Source: Pegea sp. RAD2-039
Lineage: Eukaryota; Chordata; Thaliacea; Salpida; Salpidae
Assembly (NCBI GenBank): GCA_034620365.1
Contig: JAQGEQ010000090.1
Location: 310,001 to 374,000 of the forward strand
Reading direction: 5' to 3'
DNA length: 64,000 bases
The notes beneath the pieces were generated by a model. It worked only from the letters and a program-made list of their open reading frames with translations, searched no databases and was not told the DNA's origin. The number at the start of each line of letters is the position of its first letter. The stretch's first letter is position 1. Below, piece by piece: positions 12,545-24,609 of this stretch. A program made the translations under genes and the position numbers.

Positions 12545-13843
12545 TTAAAAACCTCCGCAAATTGGGTTTTTACCATGATCTATATCATGCTCTATACATC
12601 GTCGTCTCATTGAAGAGTCGACTCCTCTGGAGAGGATTGAAAGTAAGAAAGTGAGTACTAAACATCCAAGAATCAAAAAGAACGGAAATCCGATCCGACA
12701 GTTATTGATCTGAAAATTGAATGAAAAAGTTGAAACGGAAAGTGTTCGGTTATTTGATTAAATTACTTAAAATAGTTGATAGAAATTATTTGCTTGTATT
12801 TTAGATGATTTAAAAAATATTTTGGAATTTATCAAATAAACGACGTTTTTTGTAAAAACTTTTTTAAATTTTTATCTTGTAATATTTATGAATGATTAAT
12901 AAATAAAATTGAAATTTGAGTTCATTTTGAAGGGTGACAAAGTAATTACTGAAATTTGAAATATTTATTTAAAAGAAAAGTTCTCAATAAGAATTTAGTA
13001 AAAAATTTCTAATTTAAAAGAAAACTTCTGAAAAAAAATTTGATGAAAAGTTTCAAATTGTAAAAATGTTTTTACTGAAAGTTTAAAAGAACTGATGAGA
13101 AAAACGGAATTGAATAAAAGGCTTATTTTCTAACAAACAAAAACTCACAGAGAACATATTGCTAGGTGCACAATCATAATTAACAAGCTCTGAGTTCCAA
13201 CCAAGAGGAAAAAGAACAGGTGGGAAGATAAGAAGGAGACCTGTAGAAGTTTCAAAAGTGAAATTAGCTTTAAAAACTTGTTTCACTCAATTTTAGGTTA
13301 AAGAGAAAAGCAAACAAATAATTAGGTTTTAGTCCATTCAATTTTTCTTTATTGTAAGATGTTGTTTAAGCAAATAAGTTGTTTACTTTTTAGTCAAAAG
13401 TTCAAATACTTAAATATCAGTTGATAAAAAAGTAAACACTTACCGGAAATTGACTGTAAAAGGCCAGAGACACTATAAATACTCTTTCTACCAACACTAC
13501 GGAAGCAGAACCCACCGCATGCGAAGATTGTGACAATTAAAGTAGTCAATAAAGCTAATCCAATAAAAAAGCAACAAGCAGCCCAATAAGGTGAAGCTAT
13601 TTGTGAAATACTTGTTGCGTAGATATTACAAGTTTTAAAAGTATGTTGGTCAGTTTTACGAAAGATACAAACAGAAAAAAGACCAATGGTTTTCGTGATT
13701 TCAGTGCCATTATCAGAAGGGTCGAGATGTGGATAGGTAACTAACCATTCTGTACTTAATCCAGATGTTAGAAGAGAAATAAAAAGACAAAGAGTTAAGA
13801 CCGCCCAGATAGCTGAGCGCACTGTAATTATTACATAACACAT
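12545..13843 (-). CDS. LHFPL2: LHFPL tetraspan protein, LHFPL2-like
   Basis: Three exons (13444-13843, 13149-13240, 12545-12709) give 218 residues. This is a four-pass membrane protein of the claudin-related LHFPL family. The N-terminus MCYVIITVRSAIW closely follows LHFPL2. The first transmembrane helix spans about residues 8-28, and an extracellular loop with two cysteines follows. The second helix follows IASPYW. A cytosolic SIYSVSGLLQSISG leads into the third helix and then VLFPLGW. The fourth helix is in the last exon (FPFFLILGCLVLTFLLSIL), and the tail ends GKNPICGGF, recalling the LHFPL2 tail. An NGT sequon lies in the first extracellular loop. The molecular role of LHFPL2 is poorly known; other members partner ion channels and receptors. 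The subfamily assignment is by sequence feel only. Confidence 0.88.
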
Positions 13844-16800
13844 GATTGAATGGAAACTTTATTAACAGTTTGCTGAAAAGAAAAGAATTTTAAAGAAGTA
13901 ATCATTTGGTTTCATGAGGTACTTAACATGATAATAATGTTAGGTGAACTTTTCAATTTAATTAAGTCACTTTGTTCATGAATTATTTAAATTGTTGTCA
14001 TGTAGAAAATCAATAAAAGAATGAATTATAAATAAGCAAAAATGTTATTAAATTGAATAAAGTTAAATTTATTAAAAGAATTATTAACTATTTTATAATA
14101 TTGTGAAATAATATTGAAGGTTAAATAAATATACTAGTTGTAAAATGTCATTGAATTTCTGAAAATGTTTTTAAAAACCACAAAATTTATTGACGTTTTA
14201 TTTTAACTATAACATACAATAAAACAAAGCTTTACCAGCAGAAAGAAAGTTTTGATTTAGAAAGTAAAAACTAAATATATTTTTTAAAGCTCTAATTACA
14301 TGATGATTGACAGAATTTAATGGAAATTTGTTGACAAATTTAAAACGCAAAGTTCAACCTAAAAAGACCTTTTAAAATAGAAAAGTTAAAAAAATAAGTG
14401 AAAGTAAAAGTCATTTTTCAAGTTGTTTATTAGAAGCTAATTCAAATTATGTAAAAAATTTCAATTTTGTAAAACATAAAAGTCAGTTTTTTTATTGTTG
14501 TGTTGAAACCAACTAAACTTAAAAAAGTTTTAAAAAATAAAACTTTTAAATTAAAATGAATAAAAAAGTTCAAAATCAAGTTAAAAATAAAAAACAATTT
14601 AGATGAATAATATTTTTTTGGTTTATTAACAGGAGACTAACTAAAGTAATCAACAACTTAATATTAAAAATGCATTAGGTTGATATTCCAAAATCTGCTA
14701 ATATCTATAAATATCTATTTATTTATTTAATAATTACTTATATATAATGACAAACAACTATCAAAATATTGGAGTTGTCTGATAAGTTTTAAGATTAGAG
14801 TAAGATAAGCAAACAAAAATTGAATTAAATACTATCAGATAAAAAAAGAACTTTTATGATAACATAATTTTGTAACTATTTAAATTTGCATTATACTCAA
14901 AATTTATCTAAAAAAAAAGATTTTTCTAAAAACAGAATCATTCACATGAAATTTATATGAAATACAAATTCCTTCAAAAGCATATCAATATAAATAAATA
15001 AACTAAACATGAAACTAAAAGCAAAAAAAGATAAAATATAAACAAAAGTTTAGATAAAAGTTACAATCAATAGATTATATATAATATAAACTTTATAATT
15101 TTTATTTATATCATAATCAAATCAAGCTTAGTACAAATACACTTTTAATTATTATAATTAATCAAATATTTAATTAATTTCCAAATTAATAATTTAAGTG
15201 ATAATCAGAGTTTGAAATAATAAACTAACAATTTTAGAGGTAATATTAAATAATATTTAGCTTAGTTCGTAAATATACAAACTATATAATGATGTAAGAA
15301 AAGTAAAATTATAATCCAGATGTAATAAAATTACTAAATTTTACACAAAAATGATACACACGTATAAACTAAACATTTTTAACACAAAAAACAGATAACA
15401 CAAAATAATGAACTCTTTAAGTTTGAAAAAATATTTTTATACAAAACTTAATTACATTTTTGCACAAAATTGTTTACTTAATGTTGAATTAAGTTATCAA
15501 TAAAACTAAAAAACCAACATCTTAAACTCAACTGATCAATTAATAGCTAAAGTCCAATAAATATGCGAAAAATTTAAACTTTTAAATATTCATAACAAAG
15601 TAATAAAAAAAAAACAATACAAAAAAGCAAAAGCTGTTTTCGATTTTAAGTTAGTTACTTTGCAACTAAACGCTAAATAATATATCAAACCTTACTCTAA
15701 GTTCAGATTTAAAAATCAAGTTTGGTCAGTTTTTACTGTTTTCTCCTTAAATTTCATTCAATGATTCATTGCAATAAAAAACCGGTTTAAATGTGACAAG
15801 TACCAGTTATTGCTGTGAATAGCTGTATGTCCTCAACAACGAAGCTAATAAAAGAAAGTTGGTTATGCATGACTGATTTTAAGCGAAATATGGTTTAAAA
15901 TAGAAAAAACTTCATGTTGATCAATTTGGTTTAAGATGAAACGTTTTACCAAAAAAGTAAAAGTAAATTGAAAAAAAATCGTCATTAAATTTCATTTAAA
16001 TTCTAATATCTTACACTTAGGGACTAAGAAAGTGAATAAACAAAGAAATTACGATAGCAAAAAATAGATTAGAAAATTAATTGAGACTTGTTTAATCTTC
16101 TAGCTAACCAAATTTAATCAGACGTGTAACAACAAAACTGTGATTAGCAAGGTAATTCTAATAAAAAACTTTCTGAATTCGTACTAGTACTACTTGTACA
16201 AACAATTTCATTCAGTGGTAAGGCTTACGAATCCAGAATACAAAACACTGCTACTAACCACAATGTAGTCAAGCCTAAAGATTTTCAAACTTTTAAAGAT
16301 ATGAGATAGTATTTCAGGTTCAATGGGATCCTATCAACACAGATTTTATACGGTAAAAATTGTACAATAAATCTACTGATAAATAAACATTTGTCAAAAT
16401 AAAATCCTTAAATTTGAGTAAATTTGTTTTATCATAAATTTATAAATTTGTTTTTTAAATGTTTATTTTTATCATAGAAAATGAAGTTAAGGTGGGGCAC
16501 TATTATACAAGATGCTGTTTGCAAAAGGTGCTAAAGACGTTTATCAGTTAAATCAACCGCGATACAAATTTTTTATTCTAATAAAAAGGAAACAGTTTCT
16601 AGGGAAACTTGACTTTAAAAGTCTAGCAGATACCTTTAAACTCTAGTTTCAGTTCAAAATCGGTTTGCAATTTCAGCTAAGATCAAAAAGTGCATAAAAT
16701 TCCTATGTTAGTTATTAATGACTTAAACGAATTCATTTAATAGATGTTTAGATACCCGGATAAACAATTCAAGTTTGAAAATAAGACCAGAAAATCTTTA

Positions 16801-17469
16801 AAGACAAATAACACGACTTATCCATCGAAATTGTGAATATTATCGAGTCGTCATCAAGAAATTGTTTGAAGTTGCAGGATTCAGTGAACTTTCCATTATC
16901 TCGGTACAAGATGCTATGATTCTATGTCACTTGATTAAGTCTGCTTCCTTCTGCCACTTATTTTGAAATTCTTGGGTTCAATCATAGAAGAATCGATTAC
17001 TACTGCGAACTACTTCGATAGTTCCAGCAACTTTGTTTCAACAACTTTCTGTAACTTACGGGATGTTCCTTTTGTTTGTATCATTAAAAAGCTAGAATCA
17101 TAAAAGAAAAGGAATTCCTGATAAGTTCGGCAAACTCTCTCATAAAAAACTCAAATTTTATTTAACCCTATCATTACTTAGATTCAGCTTCAAGTTTTTT
17201 GCTGCAACATTTTCATTTAAACATGACAACAACCTAATTAACGGGATGTTCCTTTTGTTTGTATCATTAACAACAACCTAATTACGCTATATAAATATAA
17301 TTGTATATATTAGGCAAGTAAATTACTCAGCTCAAATTTTTTTAGAGATACCTGTCGGCTTTATTGAAGATCTAATTAGGTCAACTAAGCAAACGTGTCA
17401 GTAATCAATTAACTTTTTATTTGAGATTCGTCGTTAGGATTGCAAACTTTCTGTTTCATTGCCAGATGA
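13844..17469. other. AT-rich intergenic DNA
   Basis: No coding potential was recognised on either strand. The part from about 16.2 to 17.4 kb is less AT-rich and may be decayed repeat. It contains a 30-bp duplication with a 15-bp flanking direct repeat (17058-17284). Confidence 0.45.
17058..17284. repeat. short templated duplication
   Basis: Bases 17058-17086 recur exactly at 17241-17269. The second copy is bracketed by a 15-bp direct repeat, ACAACAACCTAATTA, at 17226-17240 and 17270-17284. This looks like a short copied insertion with duplication of its target. Confidence 0.65.
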
Positions 17470-17797
17470 GGTCAAGCTGATCCAGGGTAGAAATTATGGA
17501 GATGCAGCAGGATTCCACTCTTTATGCCAACAAGGTATGCAGTGGAACAGAAGGATTGATGCAGCTACGCCCTGTTGGTGCCCCAGGAGCTGTTAGAACG
17601 ATACTGAGTACAGTGACGAACTGCCACAAAGCTCCAACTTTAAATTCAGTGTTTCCCAAAGTGTTGTTATTAATCAGACACACAGGGTTCTTTATATCGG
17701 GTTTTATGGACTTTTTCTGGTCTCAAATATGTGTCTGTCTGGTCGCAAACCCGGGACCTTTCGCGTGTTACAGAGGCGGAAATTTAACCCAAAGATA
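17470..17797 (-). mobile_element. tRNA-Val-derived SINE, copy A (5' head truncated)
   Basis: Read on the - strand, the element begins with part of a tRNA-Val-like head: AACACGCGAAAGGTC followed by a B-box-like GGTCCCGGGTTTGCGACC. Then comes a CACATATTTG body shared with the copies at 38.4 and 55.5 kb. The A-box end of the head is missing or scrambled. An ORF of 100 codons on the + strand lies wholly within the SINE and is not a gene. Confidence 0.75.
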
Positions 17798-18122
17798 GAA
17801 ATAAAATAATAAATTGGACTATATGAGATTAGTTATTAGCTAGAAAAATCTGATTCAAATATAAGAAATTAAAATATCATTAATTTTATTGACATATAAA
17901 GAACAAAGACAAAGTTGAATATAATCAGTTATGAAGCAACTGAAAGTGATTTGATCGAATAATACAACGCAGTCATCAATCACTTTACAAATAAAATTTC
18001 AGAAACAACTAAATAGTGATCCGTCTCTAGTGTAATAGAAAAGAACTTCTTAAACCATTTGAAATGAAAAAGTCAATTTGCTACAAAAAAAACCAACCAA
18101 TCAAGCTAGAAAGCAAGAAAAG
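17798..18122. other. AT-rich spacer downstream of CSN6
   Basis: No gene was seen. It would include the 3' untranslated region of the COP9 subunit 6 gene. Confidence 0.4.
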
Positions 18123-19592
18123 TTAAAACATGAAGCTTTTAGCTCTGCGAGATTTATTATCAAACACAACATTGAGCTTCGCGATGAGTTGATTCAGGTT
18201 CTGACTTCCTTTGCTCATCACAGCTAAATAAAGCATCAGAGTTATATCATTATATTGCTGAAAAACAAAAATGTTAAAAAAAGTCGAAAATAAAACAACT
18301 GACATTATGTAGCTCCCGAGTCACATGATCTCCTCCGAGAGCAGGGAATCTTCTACAAAGAGCGTGAGCAGATCGGAGGATTTGATGATCACATGGGAGT
18401 TGGCCTTTTTGAACTGCCTGTAGGTAGTTGAGGATGAAACGGATTCGGGTGTACAGCATCACTATTGAACTGTGTTGACTTCGAAGGTACTCAGCAGCTA
18501 CAAAATACATCTGAGTGACGTCATAACCGCATGTCACGTGATTACCAGCTGAGTTGTTGGCTGATTCGGTGTTAGTAGCTTTTGCCACGTGATCGATTCC
18601 AATCCGTTCTGCTTCTTCCGTTGTTAAGGTGTAACTAAGAGGAAGAAGTCTCGAAACCGCGCTTCCACTTTCAATGTCAATTACAGATTCATAAATCTTC
18701 ACGTTTTGCTGCAAGTATATCGCGATTAGATGACGTCACAAATGATTTAAAGAGTCACTGACGCTGGTAGGAGTGAAATCAGTATTGAGTTTGAGTAAGA
18801 TCGGATTTTCAATCATTGACGAGATTTGGTTGTGGATTTTAACATCATTTTCAGAGACACTACTTCCGGTTGAGTACCATCCATAAAAGTCAAGATCTTC
18901 AAAGACTTGCTTGACTGAATTGATTAAAATAGAATCAGATGAAAGAAAATAGAAGAAATTAAAGTACATTGTTCTTCTTTGCTGTAGTAGTAATCTCTGT
19001 TCACTGTGATCTCATCATTTAAAGTTTCAAATAAAAGTTCAAATGAATTGACAAGTTCAAGCACTCTACCATCTTGCTTCCCAATGATTGCTCCATAAAC
19101 TAGTCGAAAAAAGCTCAGAATTTGATTAAATTACTAAAAGAAGCTTGTTGTATAAAAACAAATATATTTATTAGAGAGTTGTTATATGTTGTGATATATT
19201 GGTTTAAAGATTATATTTTAAAGGATATTTTAGTCGATTAAGTTTATTGAAAGTTTTGATTTGAGGAAGAACTGATGTATACCAGTTTCTGGGTTTCCAT
19301 GTTGTGCTTTCTTTCTAGTCCAATGGTCTGATATATTCATAACGATAAGAGGATGTAACTTAATTATTAAGCTACTTGAATTACTAGGACTTTCTGAAAA
19401 ATATATTTCAACTTTTTTATACAATTAAGTTGCAGAATTTATAAATAAAGTTTGAATAAAATAAAACAATCTATAACAATTTGAGTAAAATTATATAGAA
19501 ATGCTTAAAACATAATATTATTATTTAAAATTTAAAAATATAACAACTACATTACTTGTAACTGAGCTAGGTTTCTCTGGTTCCATATTCAT
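18123..19592 (-). CDS. CSN6: COP9 signalosome complex subunit 6
   Basis: Six exons (19556-19592, 19283-19393, 18968-19099, 18763-18914, 18304-18708, 18123-18257) give 323 residues, close to the human protein (327). It is an MPN-domain protein without the JAMM metal site, and it scaffolds the COP9 signalosome that removes NEDD8 from cullins. Visible family signatures in order are LHPLIVMNISDHW, GAIIGKQDGR..E..NSFELL, DYYYSKEEQFKQVF, F.GWYSTG, YESVIDI, YTLTTEEAERIGIDH, and a conserved C-terminal helix region ending near YNDITLMLYLA. Four of the five introns are only 46-54 bp. Two in-frame ATGs open the gene (MNMEP); the first is used here. ALKBH8 ends 171 bp upstream on the same strand, which raises the possibility of co-transcription. 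Confidence 0.95.
18516..18523. promoter_or_regulatory. CRE-like palindrome TGACGTCA (inside CSN6 exon 5)
   Basis: A perfect 8-bp CREB/ATF-type site falling inside coding sequence. A second one (18731-18738) lies in the adjacent 54-bp intron. Function is uncertain. Confidence 0.2.
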
Positions 19593-19763
19593 CAAAATTG
19601 TACAAGAAAGCAAAAAGCTCAAATTTTAAACTATTTACAAAAAAATCTGACAAAAAGACACAATTTTAAAACACAATTTGATCAATATAATTAAATTAGT
19701 TTATAAATTATGTCTATTTATTTAAATTAATTACAAATGCTATAATATAATTGTCACAAATCT

Positions 19764-21554
19764 TTATATTTTTTCTAAAATGATAGCCCAATTACCATTA
19801 TCATAATAAGATGAAATGATTGAACAGTCATCAACTAAACTGCAAAGTTCAACTAATTCTTCTTCTTTAAAAACATGATAAAATCTCAAATGAACGGATG
19901 ACTCAGTTGGCTTTTTTGACTTCCAAGGAACAAATAAATCTTGTTGTACAAAACAATTTCTATTTTTATGTACTGGAAGTGATACATTTGCAGATTCATG
20001 AACGGAATCAGTATTTTTAATTTCTTTTTCTTTCATATTTTCTGGACTTTTATGAGATTTTGACTTTAAATATGATGAATTTTTATTTTTATAAACTTGT
20101 TCCGCAGCCCAAACATAAATCAAAGCTTTACCACCATGGCAAAGAACGCGTACTATCTCACGAATAGCAGTTAGACGTCGTTCTAAGCTAAAATAATGAT
20201 GTATAACAGCGATACAAATACAAGCATCAAAATAGTTATCTTTCACAGGAATCATAAGACCATCACTAATAAAAACAAATGGATGTTTACTTTGACATAT
20301 TTCCACTAATGAAGAACTTCTATCACATCCAAAAATGAAATGTTTTTTAGAAACATTTAGATATCTTCCACTACCACAACCAATATCTAAAACAAATGAA
20401 TGTTGGTTTAAACTTTCTAGGAACTCTACAACTTTTGGCCATGGTTTTTCTCTTGTTGACGCAAAATGATTTGCAATTTGATTATATACATCATGAACAT
20501 GCTGTTTTTCAATTTCTATTGGGTTACAACTATTTAAATTAGGTTTGTAATCTTTTAACTTTTCTTCATTTTCTAAATCAGATTTTTCACAAACTTTTCT
20601 TAATGTCAGAGACCATCTAGTCTCTCTTTGTAAAATGATTTCAGAATCAAACAAAGAATTATGAATAATATCAGTTTTTTTAGGTTTAATACCATGAGTC
20701 CAGTTATAACGTGATTCACCAGTCAAACTAAGCAAAGATCTTGGTTTTAATAAAATATTAAAAATACTTCCACAAGGATGCTTCATCTCAAATAAAACAG
20801 ATGACCCTAAGCTTAAAGAAGAAATAGTCTTCCCAAATGCTTTTGGATTATCAACATGATATGGAATACCTTGACCAGGTTCATACTTATTTACTGTGCA
20901 CTGGTCAGGACATACATTCCATGAATCAGTTGTAAGAACTTTATTAAGAACTGAATTGATATGTTCAGGTACAACTTCTTTAGCCATTGGATCATTTAAA
21001 TCAACATCATTATTACCATATTGGAATTTATACCCATAGTGTAAGACTTGTCTATTTTTTAATTTTGATTGAAAATGCTGAGAAGAAAGCTCCTTAAAAT
21101 CTTTTTCTATATGAAATAATAAATCTTCTTCTTCTTCTTTAGATATAAAATCTTCAATTAGTTGTAAGCCTTCAGGATATACAAAATTTGAATTTTCTGT
21201 TTTACAGTTTTGTTGATGACTATTAATGAAGTATAAAAATAATATAGCTTTACAATCACCATCAGATTTCTCAATTTCATATCCTTGTAAAGTATCTAAA
21301 GCTAATTGAGCTGACTCTACAGATGTATAAGATGCAATGGCATAAGATTTTTTTGGAATAGAAGAAAAACTTTGAATATTACCAAAAGTATTTAACAAAT
21401 TCAATAATATTGATGGACAGACACCATTATGAAGACCACCATTACCAAGAATAATAGTAGACGTTGGTTCTGTAACAATGTTTAATCCAGTTCCTAATAG
21501 TTTAGCTTTAACAGTTTTGAACTTTTTAAACTGTTTTTTCGATAGTTTATTCAT
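19764..21554 (-). CDS. ALKBH8: ALKBH8, tRNA wobble-uridine methyltransferase / AlkB dioxygenase
   Basis: One exon encodes 596 residues, counted from the first true ATG. Domains in order are an RNA-recognition motif (about 30-120), an Fe(II)/2-oxoglutarate AlkB dioxygenase (about 125-325) and a class I SAM methyltransferase (about 360-596). AlkB ligands are visible as the H.D pair in YHVDNPKAFG and a distal His in WTHGI. The 2-oxoglutarate-binding arginines appear in RETRWSLTLR. The SAM-binding motif is VLDIGCGSGRYL, and the terminal motif is YYDNGNW. The enzyme completes and hydroxylates 5-methoxycarbonylmethyl-uridine at tRNA position 34, using TRMT112 as partner (established knowledge). Human ALKBH8 is about 660 residues and has many introns. 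This gene is intronless but intact. A TTTTCTTTTAG acceptor-like site lies about 35 bp upstream of the ATG and could end a 5'UTR intron or receive a spliced leader. Confidence 0.96.
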   Translation of the reverse strand: MNKLSKKQFKKFKTVKAKLLGTGLNIVTEPTSTIILGNGGLHNGVCPSILLNLLNTFGNIQSFSSIPKKSYAIASYTSVESAQLALDTLQGYEIEKSDGDCKAILFLYFINSHQQNCKTENSNFVYPEGLQLIEDFISKEEEEDLLFHIEKDFKELSSQHFQSKLKNRQVLHYGYKFQYGNNDVDLNDPMAKEVVPEHINSVLNKVLTTDSWNVCPDQCTVNKYEPGQGIPYHVDNPKAFGKTISSLSLGSSVLFEMKHPCGSIFNILLKPRSLLSLTGESRYNWTHGIKPKKTDIIHNSLFDSEIILQRETRWSLTLRKVCEKSDLENEEKLKDYKPNLNSCNPIEIEKQHVHDVYNQIANHFASTREKPWPKVVEFLESLNQHSFVLDIGCGSGRYLNVSKKHFIFGCDRSSSLVEICQSKHPFVFISDGLMIPVKDNYFDACICIAVIHHYFSLERRLTAIREIVRVLCHGGKALIYVWAAEQVYKNKNSSYLKSKSHKSPENMKEKEIKNTDSVHESANVSLPVHKNRNCFVQQDLFVPWKSKKPTESSVHLRFYHVFKEEELVELCSLVDDCSIISSYYDNGNWAIILEKI

Positions 21555-24500
21555 ATTCAATTAATGATATAAACTGATTAAATAATTACCTAAAAGAAAA
21601 AATAATGATTATATGATTAATAATAACAATAATAAAAGTTTAAAATGATTTTTAAATTTGATAATTATAACAGATTTTTGTCTTATTTTTTATATAAAAA
21701 TTTTTATCAAATTTATTTTTAATGAAATCTTTTGAATATTGATTTTATAAGAACTAATATTACAATCAATTCATTTATAAATAAGATCTAAATAACCAAC
21801 AAATTTTGTTTAATTAGAAATATTCTTTATGCTTTATCAATATAAAGCTTTAATAAAAATTTTATTTATAAATGAGCTCTAATAAAAAAAATAATAATAC
21901 TCATTTTAAAATAACTAGAATATTAAAAAGCTTATTAATTGGAAATTTATTAAATAAACTCTAAAAAAAAATTAATATTATACATTCAGAAGTTTAATTT
22001 TTTGAACTATAATACTTTTTTCTTTTTATTTTTTTATGTTTTCACTATTAGAGCTACATGATTTTCTATTTGTATTATTCAGCTAATAAACAAATAAATA
22101 AATAGATTGTTAAATAATTATAATAAAACAAAAATTGTTAGACAAATAGGAAAATTTAAGTATTGTTTTAAAGCCTAATTTAATTCTAATATTTTAACTT
22201 AGCATTACACTTTTAAATAATCAAAACTTATCATTTTATAATACTATTTAAAAGTATGAAAAGTTGAAGCAAAAAAAAACACAATTAAAGTAGTTAGAAT
22301 TTAGAACAAAAATATATAGAAAGTTACATGATAAAGCTCTGCAAAGCTTAGATACAAGCTAAAAAACGCTATAAGAGAAAAATAGAAAATCAGAAAAATA
22401 ACTTTTTGTATACAATTAGAAAGCGTATGACAACTAGAAAAGCATTTTCGGCGAAATGACAAGATAGCAATTCTAAATTAGTAATAACTCTACAAAGGGG
22501 AAAACCCTTATATTTACAAAATGATATAATCATAATTTATCATCAGTAAATGTAAAATAAAACACCTTGTAAGCCAATTCAAATCAAAAACAAATTACAA
22601 TTAAAGAAAATCGTCGTTTTTTTTTATTTCTTACGACACTGTATGTTAGCTTGAATGCAATAAACCACGTAAATAAAACAAAAGAATTTAAATATAAGCT
22701 TGTAACGATTTAAGCAGGATAGATATGATTCTGTAGTTTTTTAAAGAACATGCACACTACCAATTCCTTCTTGCAATTACGCCTTTATCACCTTCTAGCA
22801 CCAAGCGCAAAATTAGTTCTTATGATAATAATTTCTTGACTTGGTGTTGTTGGCTCATAGGTTTGTATCAAAGACGCAAAATATTTGTACTAAAATTGAG
22901 ATTTGCGTTATTAAATATATTATATGAGCCAGAGTAAAGTACAAATTCTACATTATCAAAGCCATGAGAACGATAATGTGTGAAAGATAAAAATCTTGCG
23001 CTTGTAAAGCATTTGTTCAATCTCAGGCGTGACCTCTTTCACCTTTGCTGCCGGTTACTCTGAAGTGAAACTGTCTTCAATTACATGGACGCTTCACTTA
23101 TAAATATCGGGCAAGCTCACTTCACCCACGCTCGTCTCTTCTACAGCATCACAATGTTTGTTGTTACAGCTTCCACGGAATTTACTGCTGTTATTTACTT
23201 CCGAAATTTACTAAAAAACACTTATACTTCTCCAGTTGTAATTTGTTGGGCTATTTTCACCTCCCTCGTAGTCAGAGCGTTTATATCTTCTTCTTAATTC
23301 TTTATTGGAGCCAGGCTCTTTTTATTTTCAGCTCTGGAAGCAGTTTTATATTCTCCTACTAAATTGTGAGGTTTATTATTTTCTTTGTCATGGCACGAAC
23401 TCTCTTTTTAATCTAGCTGAAGCTCTTCTTTGTTCTTCAGCTTGTGAAGCAAAAAATCCTCTTTTACTTTCGCTTCAACGATAAGAATTACAACTTTCTT
23501 TTTATCTTAATCAGAATATCTGGTTCCTCCTCTGAATCTCTCAGTACAGCCAGTGGAAACTATTCTTTATTTTTTAGATTGTGAAGCAGCAGACCTTTAA
23601 ATTTTCTTAGATATTCTATCATTTTTTTGAAGCTAAGCAAGACACAGAAACTTGGGCAGTCATCAAAGTTTTCTTATTTCTTTTACTGATTGCTTTCTGA
23701 ATTACATCATTTGAAGATTACATGCCCGACAATAATTTCCTTTCTTTCCAAATCTGAGGCATGTATTTGTTTTGATACTATTTCTCTAGTTTTTTAGTCT
23801 ACTTCATATTCTTTCTGGTCGCTGTCATTGGTTCTTCCTGAAATCCTTCACTCTTTAGACTCATCAAATAACTTATGAATAACTTTTTCCCTCACAACAT
23901 CAATTTAGTAAATTACTACTAAAGATTCATTTTTTCAGCTTCACATTGTCAAGTGTTACTGCTAATAAAGGGTTTCATATAAGTCCTTCGCCGTATTTCC
24001 AATGACTCTAACCTATATATGAATGGTTCCTTGGTTCCAATCTCTGTGTTCTGCTGCTGTAATACTCTTAAAGTCACAGTCTCAATCTTATATACACATA
24101 TATATTATAATCAATTATATACAACTTGTTAACAAAATCACTTAAAAAATACTTTTTCTAACACAAGTTTAACCAACGATAACGCTGCCTCGAGAAACAC
24201 CACTGAAAACATCAAGAAAACTTGAAGTTTAAAGAAGAAAACTTGAAGTAGAAAACTGAGTAGTTGATGATGACTTCTTACTATCTATCTTTAATTAATT
24301 GTTCACTCCAAAAACGTAGGGTTAATATTCGATTGTCTGAGAGTTTTTTATTAATGAGATGTAAAGATGTATCTCTCAAATAAAAGTAAATTATTTATTA
24401 CCAAACTCAGTAAAAGTAGAGAACTAATCATATATCACTTAAAATATGAAAAATTAAATAAAAATTATTACTTATTAACAAACTATTTATACAAGATGTA

Positions 24501-24609
24501 CATAATAAACAAAATTTCATTTAGTGTGACATTCGCTAACAACATTTATTTGTTTATTTGACAAATAGAATACTACAAAAGCATAAACAAATGTTTGTTT
24601 AGTATATTC
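21555..24609. other. intergenic DNA, AT-rich then repeat-like
   Basis: 21.6-22.7 kb is very AT-rich and featureless. From about 22.75 to 24.1 kb base composition is more balanced, with many short broken frames on both strands and no recognisable protein. This looks like decayed mobile DNA. A weak similarity to 59.63-59.77 kb begins at 22799. Confidence 0.35.
22799..22880. repeat. diverged dispersed repeat (pair with 59.63 kb)
   Basis: The blocks CCAAGCGCAAAATT and CTTGGTGTTGTTGGCT here correspond, in the same order and similar spacing, to CCAAGCACAAGATT and CCTGGTGTTGCTGGCT near 59630-59685. Family and limits are unknown. Confidence 0.35.

Noticed and set aside
17496-17798. 100-codon ORF on the + strand
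   Set aside because: It lies wholly within the tRNA-derived SINE, antisense to it, and is not open in the other SINE copies.
23085-23297. 70-codon ORF with membrane-like composition
   Set aside because: Begins and ends within a repeat-like block, with no splice-site support or recognisable family.
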